Part shown: positions 1-8,689 of the stretch, one piece after another
Layout of the letters: each line of letters begins with the position of its first letter
Numbering within the stretch: position 1 is the first letter of the stretch
Source of the DNA: Myxococcus sp.
GTDB taxonomy: Bacteria > Myxococcota > Myxococcia > Myxococcales > Myxococcaceae
NCBI GenBank assembly: GCA_014879945.1
Contig: JACSRE010000395.1
Location: 1-54,150 of the forward strand
Reading direction: 5' to 3'
DNA: 54,150 bases
The notes under the pieces: generated by a model
Told to the model about the DNA's origin: nothing
What the model saw: only the letters and a program-made list of their open reading frames with translations
Databases searched by the model: none
Translations under genes and position numbers: made by a program

Positions 1-134
1 GCGACGCGGTGGAGCGGCTCGAGCGAGAGCACCACCTGGGTGTCGGTGATGAAGGCCTGCCCGACCTGCACCGTGCGGGGGCCTCCGTCGGCCACCACCT
101 TCATCATCAGGGGCACCAGGCGCTCACCGGGCAT
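1..134 (-). CDS. Unidentified protein, N-terminal fragment (runs off left edge)
   Basis: An ATG at 134-132 opens a frame with no stop through the left edge, giving 44 codons (it begins MPGERLVPLMMKVVADGG). The start overlaps the end of the preceding gene by 11 bases, so it looks like the fourth member of the minus-strand operon that starts at 2523. No signal peptide or recognisable motif is visible. The short visible part has alternating hydrophobic segments that could be beta strands. I cannot assign a family, and a start further inside is possible. Confidence 0.55.
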   Translation of the reverse strand, partial: MPGERLVPLMMKVVADGGPRTVQVGQAFITDTQVVLSLEPLHRV

Positions 135-765
135 GGCGGGCTCCGAGGCGCGCGCGGACGGCGGCGATGGCGTCGTCGGTGCGGACGTCGTCGTGGAGCA
201 CGAAGCCGTGACTCGACGGCCACGGCCACCACGCGACCGGCGCGCTCGTGTAGGCCTGAATCGTCCACAGCGAGCCGGTCTTGAAGTTCGAAAGGCGCGC
301 GGGGTTGAAGGTGCTGGCGCTCGTCACCACGCCGCCGAGCACGCCGGTGGGCCCCGACACCACGTCGAGGGCGCAGCCCGCCAACACCAGGCCAGCCTGC
401 GGCACGTCGTTGCTCGTCAAGGTGCAGGTGCCCAGGGCCGTGTACCGGCCCGAGGGCAGGTCGAAGACGGCGTAGAAGTTCTGCTGCAGGCCCGGAGGGA
501 AGAGGAAGTTGGTCAGCTCGACGCAGGCGGTGGCGCGGCCCACGCGCAGCACCTGCTCCACCAGCACGCGGCCGTCGACGGGCCGGGAGAGCTGGCTCCA
601 CAGGCTCGCGCCCAGCTTCACGTTCACCCGGAAGGGCGCCTGCGCGCAGATGGTGTCGTCGGGCGGGAAGGCCGCGTCTTCGACGGAGCGGAACTGGTAG
701 GTGACCTGGTCGGCCAGGGCGGCGGCCGACGAGAGGAGCACGAGGACGGCGAAGAGGGTGCGCAT
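124..765 (-). CDS. Secreted protein of unknown function
   Basis: This 213-residue protein has a clear Sec signal peptide (MRTLFAVLVLLSSAAALA, probably cut before Asp19-Gln). The mature part has four spaced cysteines in a likely beta-rich domain, suggesting disulphides and a periplasmic or extracellular location. It starts four bases after the stop of the TIGR02265 gene and overlaps the next frame, so it is translated within the same operon. The last 25 residues are Arg/Ala-rich. I do not recognise a family. The signal peptide and operon position support a real gene; the function is unknown. Confidence 0.75.
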   Translation of the reverse strand: MRTLFAVLVLLSSAAALADQVTYQFRSVEDAAFPPDDTICAQAPFRVNVKLGASLWSQLSRPVDGRVLVEQVLRVGRATACVELTNFLFPPGLQQNFYAVFDLPSGRYTALGTCTLTSNDVPQAGLVLAGCALDVVSGPTGVLGGVVTSASTFNPARLSNFKTGSLWTIQAYTSAPVAWWPWPSSHGFVLHDDVRTDDAIAAVRARLGARHAR

Positions 766-769
766 GGTG

Positions 770-1435
770 TCAGCTCCAGGAGACGTCGTAGTCAGCGTCC
801 ATCAGGCCCACGCGCGTGCCGACGACCTTCGCGTCGCGGCCGCCGACCAGCGTGACGACGCGCTCGAGCACGCCCTCGTGGTACGCGTGGGGCATGAAGT
901 CGCGGCGCATGGAGAACAGGCAGTGCGTCGGCCCGTGCCAGGTGACGGTGCGGCTGCCGTAGCTGACCGCCGTCTTGTAGCCGCTGGCCAGCGAGTTCAT
1001 CAGCCGGCGCGGGTCGCTCCCTGACAGCAGCAGCAGCGTCTTGCCGACGGCCGTGGCGAGGAAGTCGTCGGTGGCCTGCCGGCCGATCGACCTGATGCCC
1101 TCTTCGAGCTGCTCCGGCGAGGCGCCCCCGCCCACCACCTCGGCCGCCAGCCACGCCAGCGGCAGGAAGTCCGAGATGGGGTAGTTGAAGAAGTCGACGA
1201 ACTTGCGCGACGGCGACGCGGCCTTCAGGCGCGCGAGGCCCTCTTCGCCGCTGGTGGCCCCCACCGCCATGAAGAGGCCGTTGAAGAACATGCCCTTGCA
1301 GGTGTCGTTGCTGGTCGCCTGCAGCAGGCGCTGCGCCAGGTCCTCCGCGTCGAAGCGCAGGGCAGGGGTGCCTTTGGGTGGGACGGCGGCGAGACGGGGT
1401 CGAGAGACGGGTTCGATCACGAGTGGGCTCCTCAC
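770..1435 (-). CDS. TIGR02265 (DUF2378) family protein, a myxobacterial paralogous family
   Basis: The protein has 221 residues. From about residue 38 to 215 it matches the TIGR02265/DUF2378 family, which is expanded in Myxococcus and relatives. Recognisable stretches include CKGMFFNGLF, FFNYPISDFLPLAW and GPTHCLFSMRRDFMPHAYHEG. The family's biochemical role is not established; members often sit near regulators. Its GTG start overlaps the TGA of the upstream ketoacyl synthase gene (GTGA), so the two are translationally coupled. No signal peptide or membrane segment is visible, so it is probably cytoplasmic. Family assignment is by pattern recognition and quite secure; the function is not. Confidence 0.88.
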   Translation of the reverse strand: MRSPLVIEPVSRPRLAAVPPKGTPALRFDAEDLAQRLLQATSNDTCKGMFFNGLFMAVGATSGEEGLARLKAASPSRKFVDFFNYPISDFLPLAWLAAEVVGGGASPEQLEEGIRSIGRQATDDFLATAVGKTLLLLSGSDPRRLMNSLASGYKTAVSYGSRTVTWHGPTHCLFSMRRDFMPHAYHEGVLERVVTLVGGRDAKVVGTRVGLMDADYDVSWS

Positions 1436-2523
1436 AAGACGATGAGCTGCGCGCCGGCGTGCACGTTGGCGCCGACCGCGGCGATGACGGCCAGCTGCCC
1501 GGCCCCGAACTGCACCGCGCCTGAGCGCAGGTCCTCCGACAGCAGCACCAGCATGCCGGCGGCCGAGATGTTGCCGTAGCGGTCGACGTTCACCGCCACC
1601 TTGTCGGGGTCGAGCCCCTGGTGTTCGGCGAACGAGGCCAGCACGCGCTTGTTCGGCTGGTGGAAGTAGAAGCGGTCGACGTCGGCGGCCAGGCAGCGGC
1701 CCTCGTCGAGCACCGCGTTGAGGCAGCGCCCCATCACCTCGGGGTAGCTGCGCGCCACCTTCTGCCCGTCGACGATGAAGGCCAGCTCGGCGTCGCTGGC
1801 GCGGCCCTGGTGCATGTGGCGCAGGGCGCCGCCGCCGCGGCGGAGCACCAGCTCCTCGTACGAGTTGTAGGCGGTCGACGCGATGAGGCGGCCGTTGAGG
1901 CCGTCGTCGCCGCGCAGCACCACCGCGCCCGCGCCGTCACCGAAGACGTACATCGACAGGTAGCCCGACAGGCCCTTGACGCCCGGCGCCGGGGCGAGCT
2001 CGGCGGTGTAGGCGCGCCGGTTCACCAGCGGCGAGGTGAAGGCCGACGCCACCACCAGCACCGTCCGGAGCGCGCCCGCCTCGAGCATCTTCCGCGCGAG
2101 GTCGATGACGTAGGGCGTGCCGCCGCAGCCGTCGTCGAGCACCATCGCGTAGGCGTCGCGCCGCATGCCCAGCCGCTGGTGCAGCTGCATCGCGTCGTGG
2201 CTGAAGTTCAGCTCGTCGGGCGTACACGTCACCATCAGCAGCGCGTCGACGCTCGACGGCGACAGCTGCGCCATCTGCAGCGCCTCGCGGGCCGCCACCT
2301 CGCACATGTCCGAGTTGTTCGCCGGGTACACCCGGTCGTCTTGCGGAGGCGCGATCGCCACGCCCTCGCCGTCGAAGTCCCACAAGAAGCGGCGCTCTCG
2401 AATGCCCGTCTTCTCTTCGATGCGCTCGGCCGACCACCCGGGGATGGCCTTCGCGATGCGCTCGTTGGTGATGACCCGCTTTGGAATGAAGTGCCCTGCG
2501 CCGACGACCCGTGCATGTGCCAC
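1432..2523 (-). CDS. Beta-ketoacyl-ACP synthase III-like (thiolase-fold) enzyme
   Basis: A FabH/KAS III-type condensing enzyme of 363 residues with the full triad: Cys133 in DDGCGG, His288 in FHQPN and Asn318 in YGNISAA. Such enzymes start fatty acid, polyketide or related acyl chains by joining an acyl-CoA to malonyl-ACP, or make head-to-head condensations; the substrate cannot be read here. I chose the GTG at 2523 because GGAGG lies seven bases upstream and the protein then starts directly at the fold (MAHARVVGAGHFIP). A longer frame back to 2622 exists, but its GTG is fused to its own Shine-Dalgarno sequence. First gene of the minus-strand operon, divergent from the PilZ/sigma-54 regulator, which might control it. 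No ACP or other lipid genes adjoin, so it may serve a dedicated lipid pathway. Confidence 0.9.
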   Translation of the reverse strand: MAHARVVGAGHFIPKRVITNERIAKAIPGWSAERIEEKTGIRERRFLWDFDGEGVAIAPPQDDRVYPANNSDMCEVAAREALQMAQLSPSSVDALLMVTCTPDELNFSHDAMQLHQRLGMRRDAYAMVLDDGCGGTPYVIDLARKMLEAGALRTVLVVASAFTSPLVNRRAYTAELAPAPGVKGLSGYLSMYVFGDGAGAVVLRGDDGLNGRLIASTAYNSYEELVLRRGGGALRHMHQGRASDAELAFIVDGQKVARSYPEVMGRCLNAVLDEGRCLAADVDRFYFHQPNKRVLASFAEHQGLDPDKVAVNVDRYGNISAAGMLVLLSEDLRSGAVQFGAGQLAVIAAVGANVHAGAQLIVL

Positions 2524-2530
2524 TGTGCAA

Positions 2531-2535
2531 CCTCC
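2531..2535 (-). promoter_or_regulatory. Ribosome binding site fixing the KAS III start
   Basis: Read on the minus strand this is GGAGG, seven bases before the GTG at 2523. It supports the short N-terminus over the longer open frame that reaches 2622. A second AGGAGG lies at about 2623-2628, which could serve a start at the CTG of codon 4 of the long frame, so a minor longer form is not excluded. Confidence 0.6.
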
Positions 2536-2650
2536 GCGGCGACGCCAGAGCAGCCGCCGGGCCAGCTTCGAAACCACTGAAATCATTGACGGTCGTCCAG
2601 TGCGGGATTTCAGGTCTGACACCTCCTTTCGGCGCTCGGGGTGGTGAAGG

Positions 2651-2662
2651 CATGCTTCGAAA

Positions 2663-2672
<10 letters not shown>
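2651..2672. repeat. Perfect inverted repeat spanning the start codon of the sigma-54 activator gene
   Basis: CATGCTTC and GAAGCATG (8-base arms) flank the six-base spacer GAAAAT. The ATG of the downstream gene (2663-2665) begins in the spacer and ends in the right arm. As DNA it could be an operator; as RNA it would form a hairpin covering the start codon. It lies in the divergent region between this gene and the KAS III operon. Function is inferred only. Confidence 0.45.
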
Positions 2673-4426
<1,754 letters not shown>

Positions 4427-4435
4427 GGCCCCTCG

Positions 4436-5155
4436 TCAGTGGTTGTGCCCGTCGTCGTTGGCGTTCTTCGGGCCCGCGCCGAGCCGGGCGCAGCCCTCTT
4501 CCAGCCCGCCAAAGCAGGCGAGCTTGTAGAGGCGCCTGGCGGCCTCCTGGTTCTTCGGCACCAGGGCGCCCTGGTCGTAGAGCTGCCCCAGCACCACGCA
4601 CGCCCGCAGCGAGGGAAACGCCGCGCCCTTCTTCACCGAGTCGCCGCAGGACTTCTCGAGCAGCGTCAGCGCGCGCTTCTCGTCCTTCTTCACCCCCACG
4701 CCCTTGAGCACGTTGATGGCGTAGTTGGTACACGCCGGCAGCACCTTGAGGGTGCAGGCGTGCTCGTAGGCGGCCGAGGCGGCCTCGAAGTCGTTGGCGG
4801 CGTCCTTCACCAGCGCCAGGTGCAGGCAGCCGGGCGCGTTCCCTCCATCGCAGGCCTTCTTCGCCACCTTCGCGGCCTCGACGAGGTTCTTCGGCGCGCC
4901 CCGCGCGTCGCGCAACATCAACGCCAGGTTGCTGCAGGCCGGGAGCGCGTCTTTGGCGCACGCCGCGCGGTACACCGTCACCGCCTTCTCGGGGTCGGGC
5001 GCCTCGAGGTTGAAGCCGTAGTCGGTGCACGAGACCAGGTCGCCCTTCGCGCAGGCCCTGGCGAGGTCTTCGAGGGTGATGGTGGGCGGGGCCGGCGCAG
5101 CAGGCTGCGCGAGGGCGCCGAAGGCCACCAGGGGAAGCAGGAGCATCACGCGCAT
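4436..5155 (-). CDS. Secreted cysteine-rich Sel1-repeat protein
   Basis: This 239-residue protein has a signal peptide (MRVMLLLPLVAFGALA) and a chain of helical Sel1-like repeats, each about 36 residues with cysteines placed as in Hcp-type beta-lactamase-like proteins. Examples are ACAKGDLVSCTDYG, ACAKDALPACSNLALM, ACDGGNAPGCLHLALV and ACTLKVLPACTNYAI. The paired cysteines would staple helices in the periplasm or outside the cell. These proteins are protein-protein adaptors; no partner is evident. The C-terminus is Asn/Asp/His-rich (GPKNANDDGHNH), which may bind metal. It is a single gene, convergent with the sigma-54 activator nine bases away. Confidence 0.85.
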   Translation of the reverse strand: MRVMLLLPLVAFGALAQPAAPAPPTITLEDLARACAKGDLVSCTDYGFNLEAPDPEKAVTVYRAACAKDALPACSNLALMLRDARGAPKNLVEAAKVAKKACDGGNAPGCLHLALVKDAANDFEAASAAYEHACTLKVLPACTNYAINVLKGVGVKKDEKRALTLLEKSCGDSVKKGAAFPSLRACVVLGQLYDQGALVPKNQEAARRLYKLACFGGLEEGCARLGAGPKNANDDGHNH

Positions 5156-5192
5156 GTGCGCCTCGTAGCGTCGCGCAGCGTTCTCGTCGAGC

Positions 5193-5206
5193 CGGGAGCG
5201 CTCCCG
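5193..5206. promoter_or_regulatory. 14-base perfect palindrome in divergent intergenic region (possible operator)
   Basis: CGGGAGCGCTCCCG is a perfect palindrome midway between the divergent Sel1 gene and the lipoprotein/ECF sigma operon, in a 175-base gap without a gene. Its position fits an operator for either transcript. GC-rich DNA gives such palindromes by chance, so this is tentative. Confidence 0.25.
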
Positions 5207-5330
5207 ACGATCGGCCTGGGCGACGAAGCCCGCGAAACTACGTCGCGTCGCGCGGAATCGAGACTCGCACCGAAGAAATCACGAGGTCGCGGGTATCACT
5301 GCGCACGTCCCGCCGTTCCCTGGAGCCTCC

Positions 5331-6047
5331 ATGCGTCTTCCCGCCCTGGTCCTGTGCCTGTCGCTCACCGCCTGCCCCGCCACCCCCACCGCCGACGGCC
5401 GCACCCCAGCGCTCGTGCTGCGCAGCTACGAGGTGCCTCCCGGCAGCGGCCAGCGCCTGCGCTCGGTGCTCAAGGAAGTGCTCTGGTTCGGCTCCGAAGG
5501 CAAAGACGCCAACACCTACGTCGGCCGCGTCGACGTCTCGCCCGACGGCCAGCTCCTCGTGCTCGCGCCGGCGTCGGTACACGAGGGCGTCGATGCGCTG
5601 GTGGCCTCGGTGAAGGCCAGAGGCCTGAAGGAGCCCGAGACCGTCACCCTCACGTACTGGGTCGTTACCGGCACCCCGGGCGCTGAGCAGAGCCAGCCCA
5701 TGCCCGAGGTGATCCAGCCCGCGCTCACCGAGGTGACGAAGGCCGAAGGCCCGCTCGGCTTCACGCTCGCCGAGCAGCTCAGCGTGTCGTCGCTCCCCGG
5801 CGAGCGCGGCGAGATGAACGGCCGCGACACCTCGGTCGACCAGTTCGTCTCGGCCGTCGGCGAGGCCCTGATGGCCGACCTGCGCCTCGAGCGCCTCGGT
5901 CAACGCATTCGCACCCGTGTGCGGCTCTCGCCCGGCAAGGTGGTGGTGCTGGCGTCGTCGGGCGCGCCCGAGAAGAACTCGGGCGATGCCTCGAAGCGGG
6001 TGTTCTTCATCGTGAAGGCCGCGACGAGCGCCGGCGATGGCCGATGA
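5331..6047 (+). CDS. Lipoprotein upstream of ECF sigma factor, secretin-N-like
   Basis: The protein has 238 residues with an N-terminal lipobox (LSLTAC, Cys15), so it should be lipid-anchored. The body, about residues 28-140 and again 145-230, has alternating strands such as VLRSYEVPPGSGQRLRSVLK and GRVDVSPDGQLLVLAP. These resemble the short alpha/beta N domains of secretins, but no secretin pore domain follows. The end overlaps the sigma factor start by 11 bases, so the two are co-translated. That coupling suggests an envelope component or sensor controlled by, or controlling, the sigma factor. The secretin-N comparison is inference. Confidence 0.75.
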   Translation: MRLPALVLCLSLTACPATPTADGRTPALVLRSYEVPPGSGQRLRSVLKEVLWFGSEGKDANTYVGRVDVSPDGQLLVLAPASVHEGVDALVASVKARGLKEPETVTLTYWVVTGTPGAEQSQPMPEVIQPALTEVTKAEGPLGFTLAEQLSVSSLPGERGEMNGRDTSVDQFVSAVGEALMADLRLERLGQRIRTRVRLSPGKVVVLASSGAPEKNSGDASKRVFFIVKAATSAGDGR

Positions 6048-6564
6048 GTCGTCGCTCGACCAACGTCGGTTCGAGGTGCTGTACCTTCGGCTCGAGAAGC
6101 CCGTGTTCAACGTCGTCTACCGCTGGCTGTGGAGCGCCGACGACGCGCGCGACGTCACCCAGGAGGCCTTCATGAAGGTGTGGGCTGCGCGGGCGCGGGT
6201 GAGGCCTGAGACGGTCGAGCCGCTGGTCTTCAAGAGCGCGCTCAACCTCGCCTCCAACCGGCTGCGCGTGAAACGGGTGCGGCGCTTCTTCTCGCTCGAC
6301 GACGCCGCTGACGCGGTCGACCTCCGGGCTGACGCCGTCGCCAACCTCTCGTCGGCGCAGCAGCGCCTCGCGGTGAGGAGGGCCATCGAGGCGCTGCCCA
6401 CGAAGCTGCGAGAGGTGGTGGTGCTGTGTGAACTCTCCGGCCTGTCGACGTCGCAGATCGCCGAGGCCCTGGGCATTCCTCCTGGCACCGTCGGGTCGCG
6501 CAAGCACCAGGCGATGGCGCTGCTCGAGCAGGCCCTGGGGCCGATGGTCGAGGAGGTGTCGTGA
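6037..6564 (+). CDS. ECF-type RNA polymerase sigma factor
   Basis: A sigma-70 family group 4 factor of 175 residues. Region 2 (about residues 20-85) holds VYRWLWSADDARDVTQEAFMKVW, split as YRWLWSADDARD and VTQEAFMKVWA. Region 4 (about 115-165) holds AIEALPTKLREVVVLCEL followed by the helix-turn-helix LSTSQIAEALGIPPGTVGSR. Regions 1.1 and 3 are absent, as expected for the class. It is the middle gene of three overlapping genes. The small downstream membrane protein is the natural candidate for its partner. Target promoters and signal are unknown. Confidence 0.93.
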   Translation: MADESSLDQRRFEVLYLRLEKPVFNVVYRWLWSADDARDVTQEAFMKVWAARARVRPETVEPLVFKSALNLASNRLRVKRVRRFFSLDDAADAVDLRADAVANLSSAQQRLAVRRAIEALPTKLREVVVLCELSGLSTSQIAEALGIPPGTVGSRKHQAMALLEQALGPMVEEVS

Positions 6565-6890
6565 AGAAGCGCGAGGTCTTCGAGGTGCTCGAGCCTCCGC
6601 CCTTCGGGCTCGAGCGGCTGCGGGCGCGGCTGTCGTCGCGGCGTCGTCCGGTGTCTGCGCTGGTGCTCGCGGGCGCGGCGCTGGGTGCGGTCGTGGTGCT
6701 GATGGCGTCGCCAGGCCGCAGCGGCGTCGACCTGGTGTCGCTCGCGCGAGGCTCGGCGGCGGCGGCGATGGTGGCTGACGTGCAGGTCCCCGAGGTGGTG
6801 GGCCTGGGGCAGACCGGCGCCCTGCGGGTGCCGACCCAGAACGACGACGTGGTGCTCTACCGGGTCGCCTCGCTCGACTCTCTGCAGTGA
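6561..6890 (+). CDS. Small membrane protein, possible anti-sigma partner
   Basis: A 109-residue protein whose GTG start overlaps the sigma factor stop (GTGA), with AGGAGG just upstream. Residues 1-29 are charged and would be cytoplasmic; residues about 31-49 (PVSALVLAGAALGAVVVLMA) form one membrane helix; the remainder would be outside. This layout matches short anti-sigma factors, but I see no zinc-binding HxxxCxxC motif and the cytoplasmic part is short for an anti-sigma domain. The partner role rests on gene order only. Confidence 0.7.
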   Translation: MKKREVFEVLEPPPFGLERLRARLSSRRRPVSALVLAGAALGAVVVLMASPGRSGVDLVSLARGSAAAAMVADVQVPEVVGLGQTGALRVPTQNDDVVLYRVASLDSLQ

Positions 6891-6936
6891 CGGTCCTGTT
6901 GCAACCACGACACCGAACGGGCGATGAAGGCTCATC

Positions 6937-8121
6937 GTGTTCCCCCGGCTGCTGCTGCTCGTCCTCTTCCCCAACCTGTGCTTCGCGTGGGGCTTCGACG
7001 GGCACCGTCGGCTCGCTTCGATGATGCAGGAGCCGTTGCCCGCCAACCACTGCCTCACCGCCTGGTTCACCGCGCGGCAGACGACGGCCCTGCAAGACCG
7101 CGCCTGCGACCCCGACCGCAACCGCGGCACCGACCCGGCCGAGGCGCCGCGGCACTACCTCGAGATCGACTGGGTCAACCCGCCGGCGTCGTACCCGCGC
7201 GACTGGCAGCAGGCGCTCGCCGACCTGCGCCAGAACGCCACCCGCAACGGCACCGTGCCCTGGCGCGTCGAGGAGCAGTACGCCGGCCTCGTCGACGCCT
7301 TCCGCGCCCGCGACGTCAACCTCATCCTCGACCGCGCCTTCTTCATGTCTCACTACGTCACCGACGCGTTCTCGGTGCTGCACGACACCAGGAACTTCGA
7401 CCCCAACGACGGCCTGCACGCCCGCTGGGAGTCGGACATGTTGAACACCCCGGCCAACCTCAACGCCATTCGAGACCAGGCCCGCACCCTCTTCGGCACG
7501 CCGGGGCGCCTCGACCCGCGCTACGCGACCTTCGACATCGTGCTGGTGGGCAACGGCCTGGTGTCGCAGCTCATCGCCGCCGACGTCGCCGCGGGCGGCC
7601 TCGACGCCGGCGGTGGGGGCTACCAGCGCACGGTGCTCTTCACCCAGTCTCGCGACCTCACCGCGCGCCGCTGGGCTGACGCGCTGACGGTGATGGCCTC
7701 GCTGCTGTGGATGGCGTGGGCCGACGCGGGCTCGCCCGACCTGCCCGGCTTCACGGCCGGCTGCGCCCGCACGGCGCCGCTGGCCCCCGCCACCCTGCGC
7801 GGCTTCCCCGTGCCCAACGGGTGGACGCCGACGCCCATGGCGCCCGACGCCGGCGCCCCTGACGCCTCGGTGCCCGACGCCTCCGTCGCGGCCGACGCCT
7901 CCGTCATGACCGACGCCGGGAGCGACGGCGGCTCTGGGGGCGGCGCGGGCGGTGGCGGCGGCGGCATGTTCAACGTCGGCGGCGGCGACATCTTCGCGCC
8001 CTTCGACGCCGGCCTGCCCACGCGCATGGAGCCGGTCGGGTGCCAGTGCCAGAGCGCTCCGGGGTTCTGGGCGCTGCTGGCCTTCGTCGCCGTCTTCCTC
8101 CGTCGCCCGCGCGTCACGTGA
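6937..8121 (+). CDS. Secreted zinc-dependent phospholipase C / S1-P1 nuclease-like enzyme with MYXO-CTERM-type tail
   Basis: A 394-residue exoprotein. The signal peptide ends FA, so cutting leaves Trp18 as the mature N-terminus; in this fold the N-terminal Trp binds zinc through its backbone. Other expected ligands appear in order: His23 (WGFDGH), His73 with a downstream Asp (RHYLEID), His139-x3-Asp143 (SHYVTD), His149 and His161-x3-Glu165 (HARWE). The substrate could be phospholipid or nucleic acid. Residues about 305-350 are an Asp/Ala- then Gly-rich linker. The tail has GCQCQ, a hydrophobic stretch (FWALLAFVAVFL) and RRPR, as in MYXO-CTERM sorting signals read by myxosortase. Start chosen at ATG 6937 for the signal peptide. 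Confidence 0.85.
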   Translation: MFPRLLLLVLFPNLCFAWGFDGHRRLASMMQEPLPANHCLTAWFTARQTTALQDRACDPDRNRGTDPAEAPRHYLEIDWVNPPASYPRDWQQALADLRQNATRNGTVPWRVEEQYAGLVDAFRARDVNLILDRAFFMSHYVTDAFSVLHDTRNFDPNDGLHARWESDMLNTPANLNAIRDQARTLFGTPGRLDPRYATFDIVLVGNGLVSQLIAADVAAGGLDAGGGGYQRTVLFTQSRDLTARRWADALTVMASLLWMAWADAGSPDLPGFTAGCARTAPLAPATLRGFPVPNGWTPTPMAPDAGAPDASVPDASVAADASVMTDAGSDGGSGGGAGGGGGGMFNVGGGDIFAPFDAGLPTRMEPVGCQCQSAPGFWALLAFVAVFLRRPRVT

Positions 8122-8612
8122 GGCGGGCGCTGGCACTGTCGGCGGCGTTGGCGCTCGCGGCGTGCCCGAAGGGGCCGGGCGACCCGTTCACCGAAGCGAA
8201 GGCGCGGCACCTCGCGCTGGTGTCGAAGGGAGCGCGCCCCGACTCGAAGGCCTTCGACGAGGTGCTGGCCTTGCTGGCCGCGGTGCCCCCGTCGAGCCCG
8301 CACGCCGCCGAGGCCGCGAGGCTCAAGGCGGCCATCGAGAACGCCCGGGTTCGCCCGCGCCGGCCCCTGGCCAGCGTTCACGCCGACGACGGCGACCTGC
8401 CCGAAGACATCAGGGCCCAGACGCGCGCCTGCGCCTCGCTCGCCGAGCTGTTCGCGCGCGACGGGGGCGCGACGCCGAGCGTGATGAAGGCCCTCGACGA
8501 CTGCCGCCGGCGCATCGAGAAGCTCGACAAGGCCTACCACGACGCCCACGAGCCGCCGGCCGACGACGTCTCACAGCGCCTCGAGGTGCTGCTCGACGCC
8601 GGCGCTCGCTGA
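8118..8612 (+). CDS. Lipoprotein of unknown function
   Basis: This 164-residue lipoprotein starts at a GTG that overlaps the previous stop (GTGA). That start places a perfect lipobox, LALAAC, at Cys17. A longer frame upstream lacks a signal sequence and runs inside the previous gene. The mature part is mostly helical with two cysteines (TRACASL and LDDCRRR) and may form a helical bundle. It is translationally coupled to the zinc enzyme, so the two could act together at the cell surface. No family recognised. Confidence 0.75.
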   Translation: MRRALALSAALALAACPKGPGDPFTEAKARHLALVSKGARPDSKAFDEVLALLAAVPPSSPHAAEAARLKAAIENARVRPRRPLASVHADDGDLPEDIRAQTRACASLAELFARDGGATPSVMKALDDCRRRIEKLDKAYHDAHEPPADDVSQRLEVLLDAGAR

Positions 8613-8689
8613 CGCTGCGATGGCCGAAGGGGCGTGGTAGGCAGTGTCCGTTCCCCGGCGCCTTCGCGCTGCGGAGACGAAAGCCCCTC

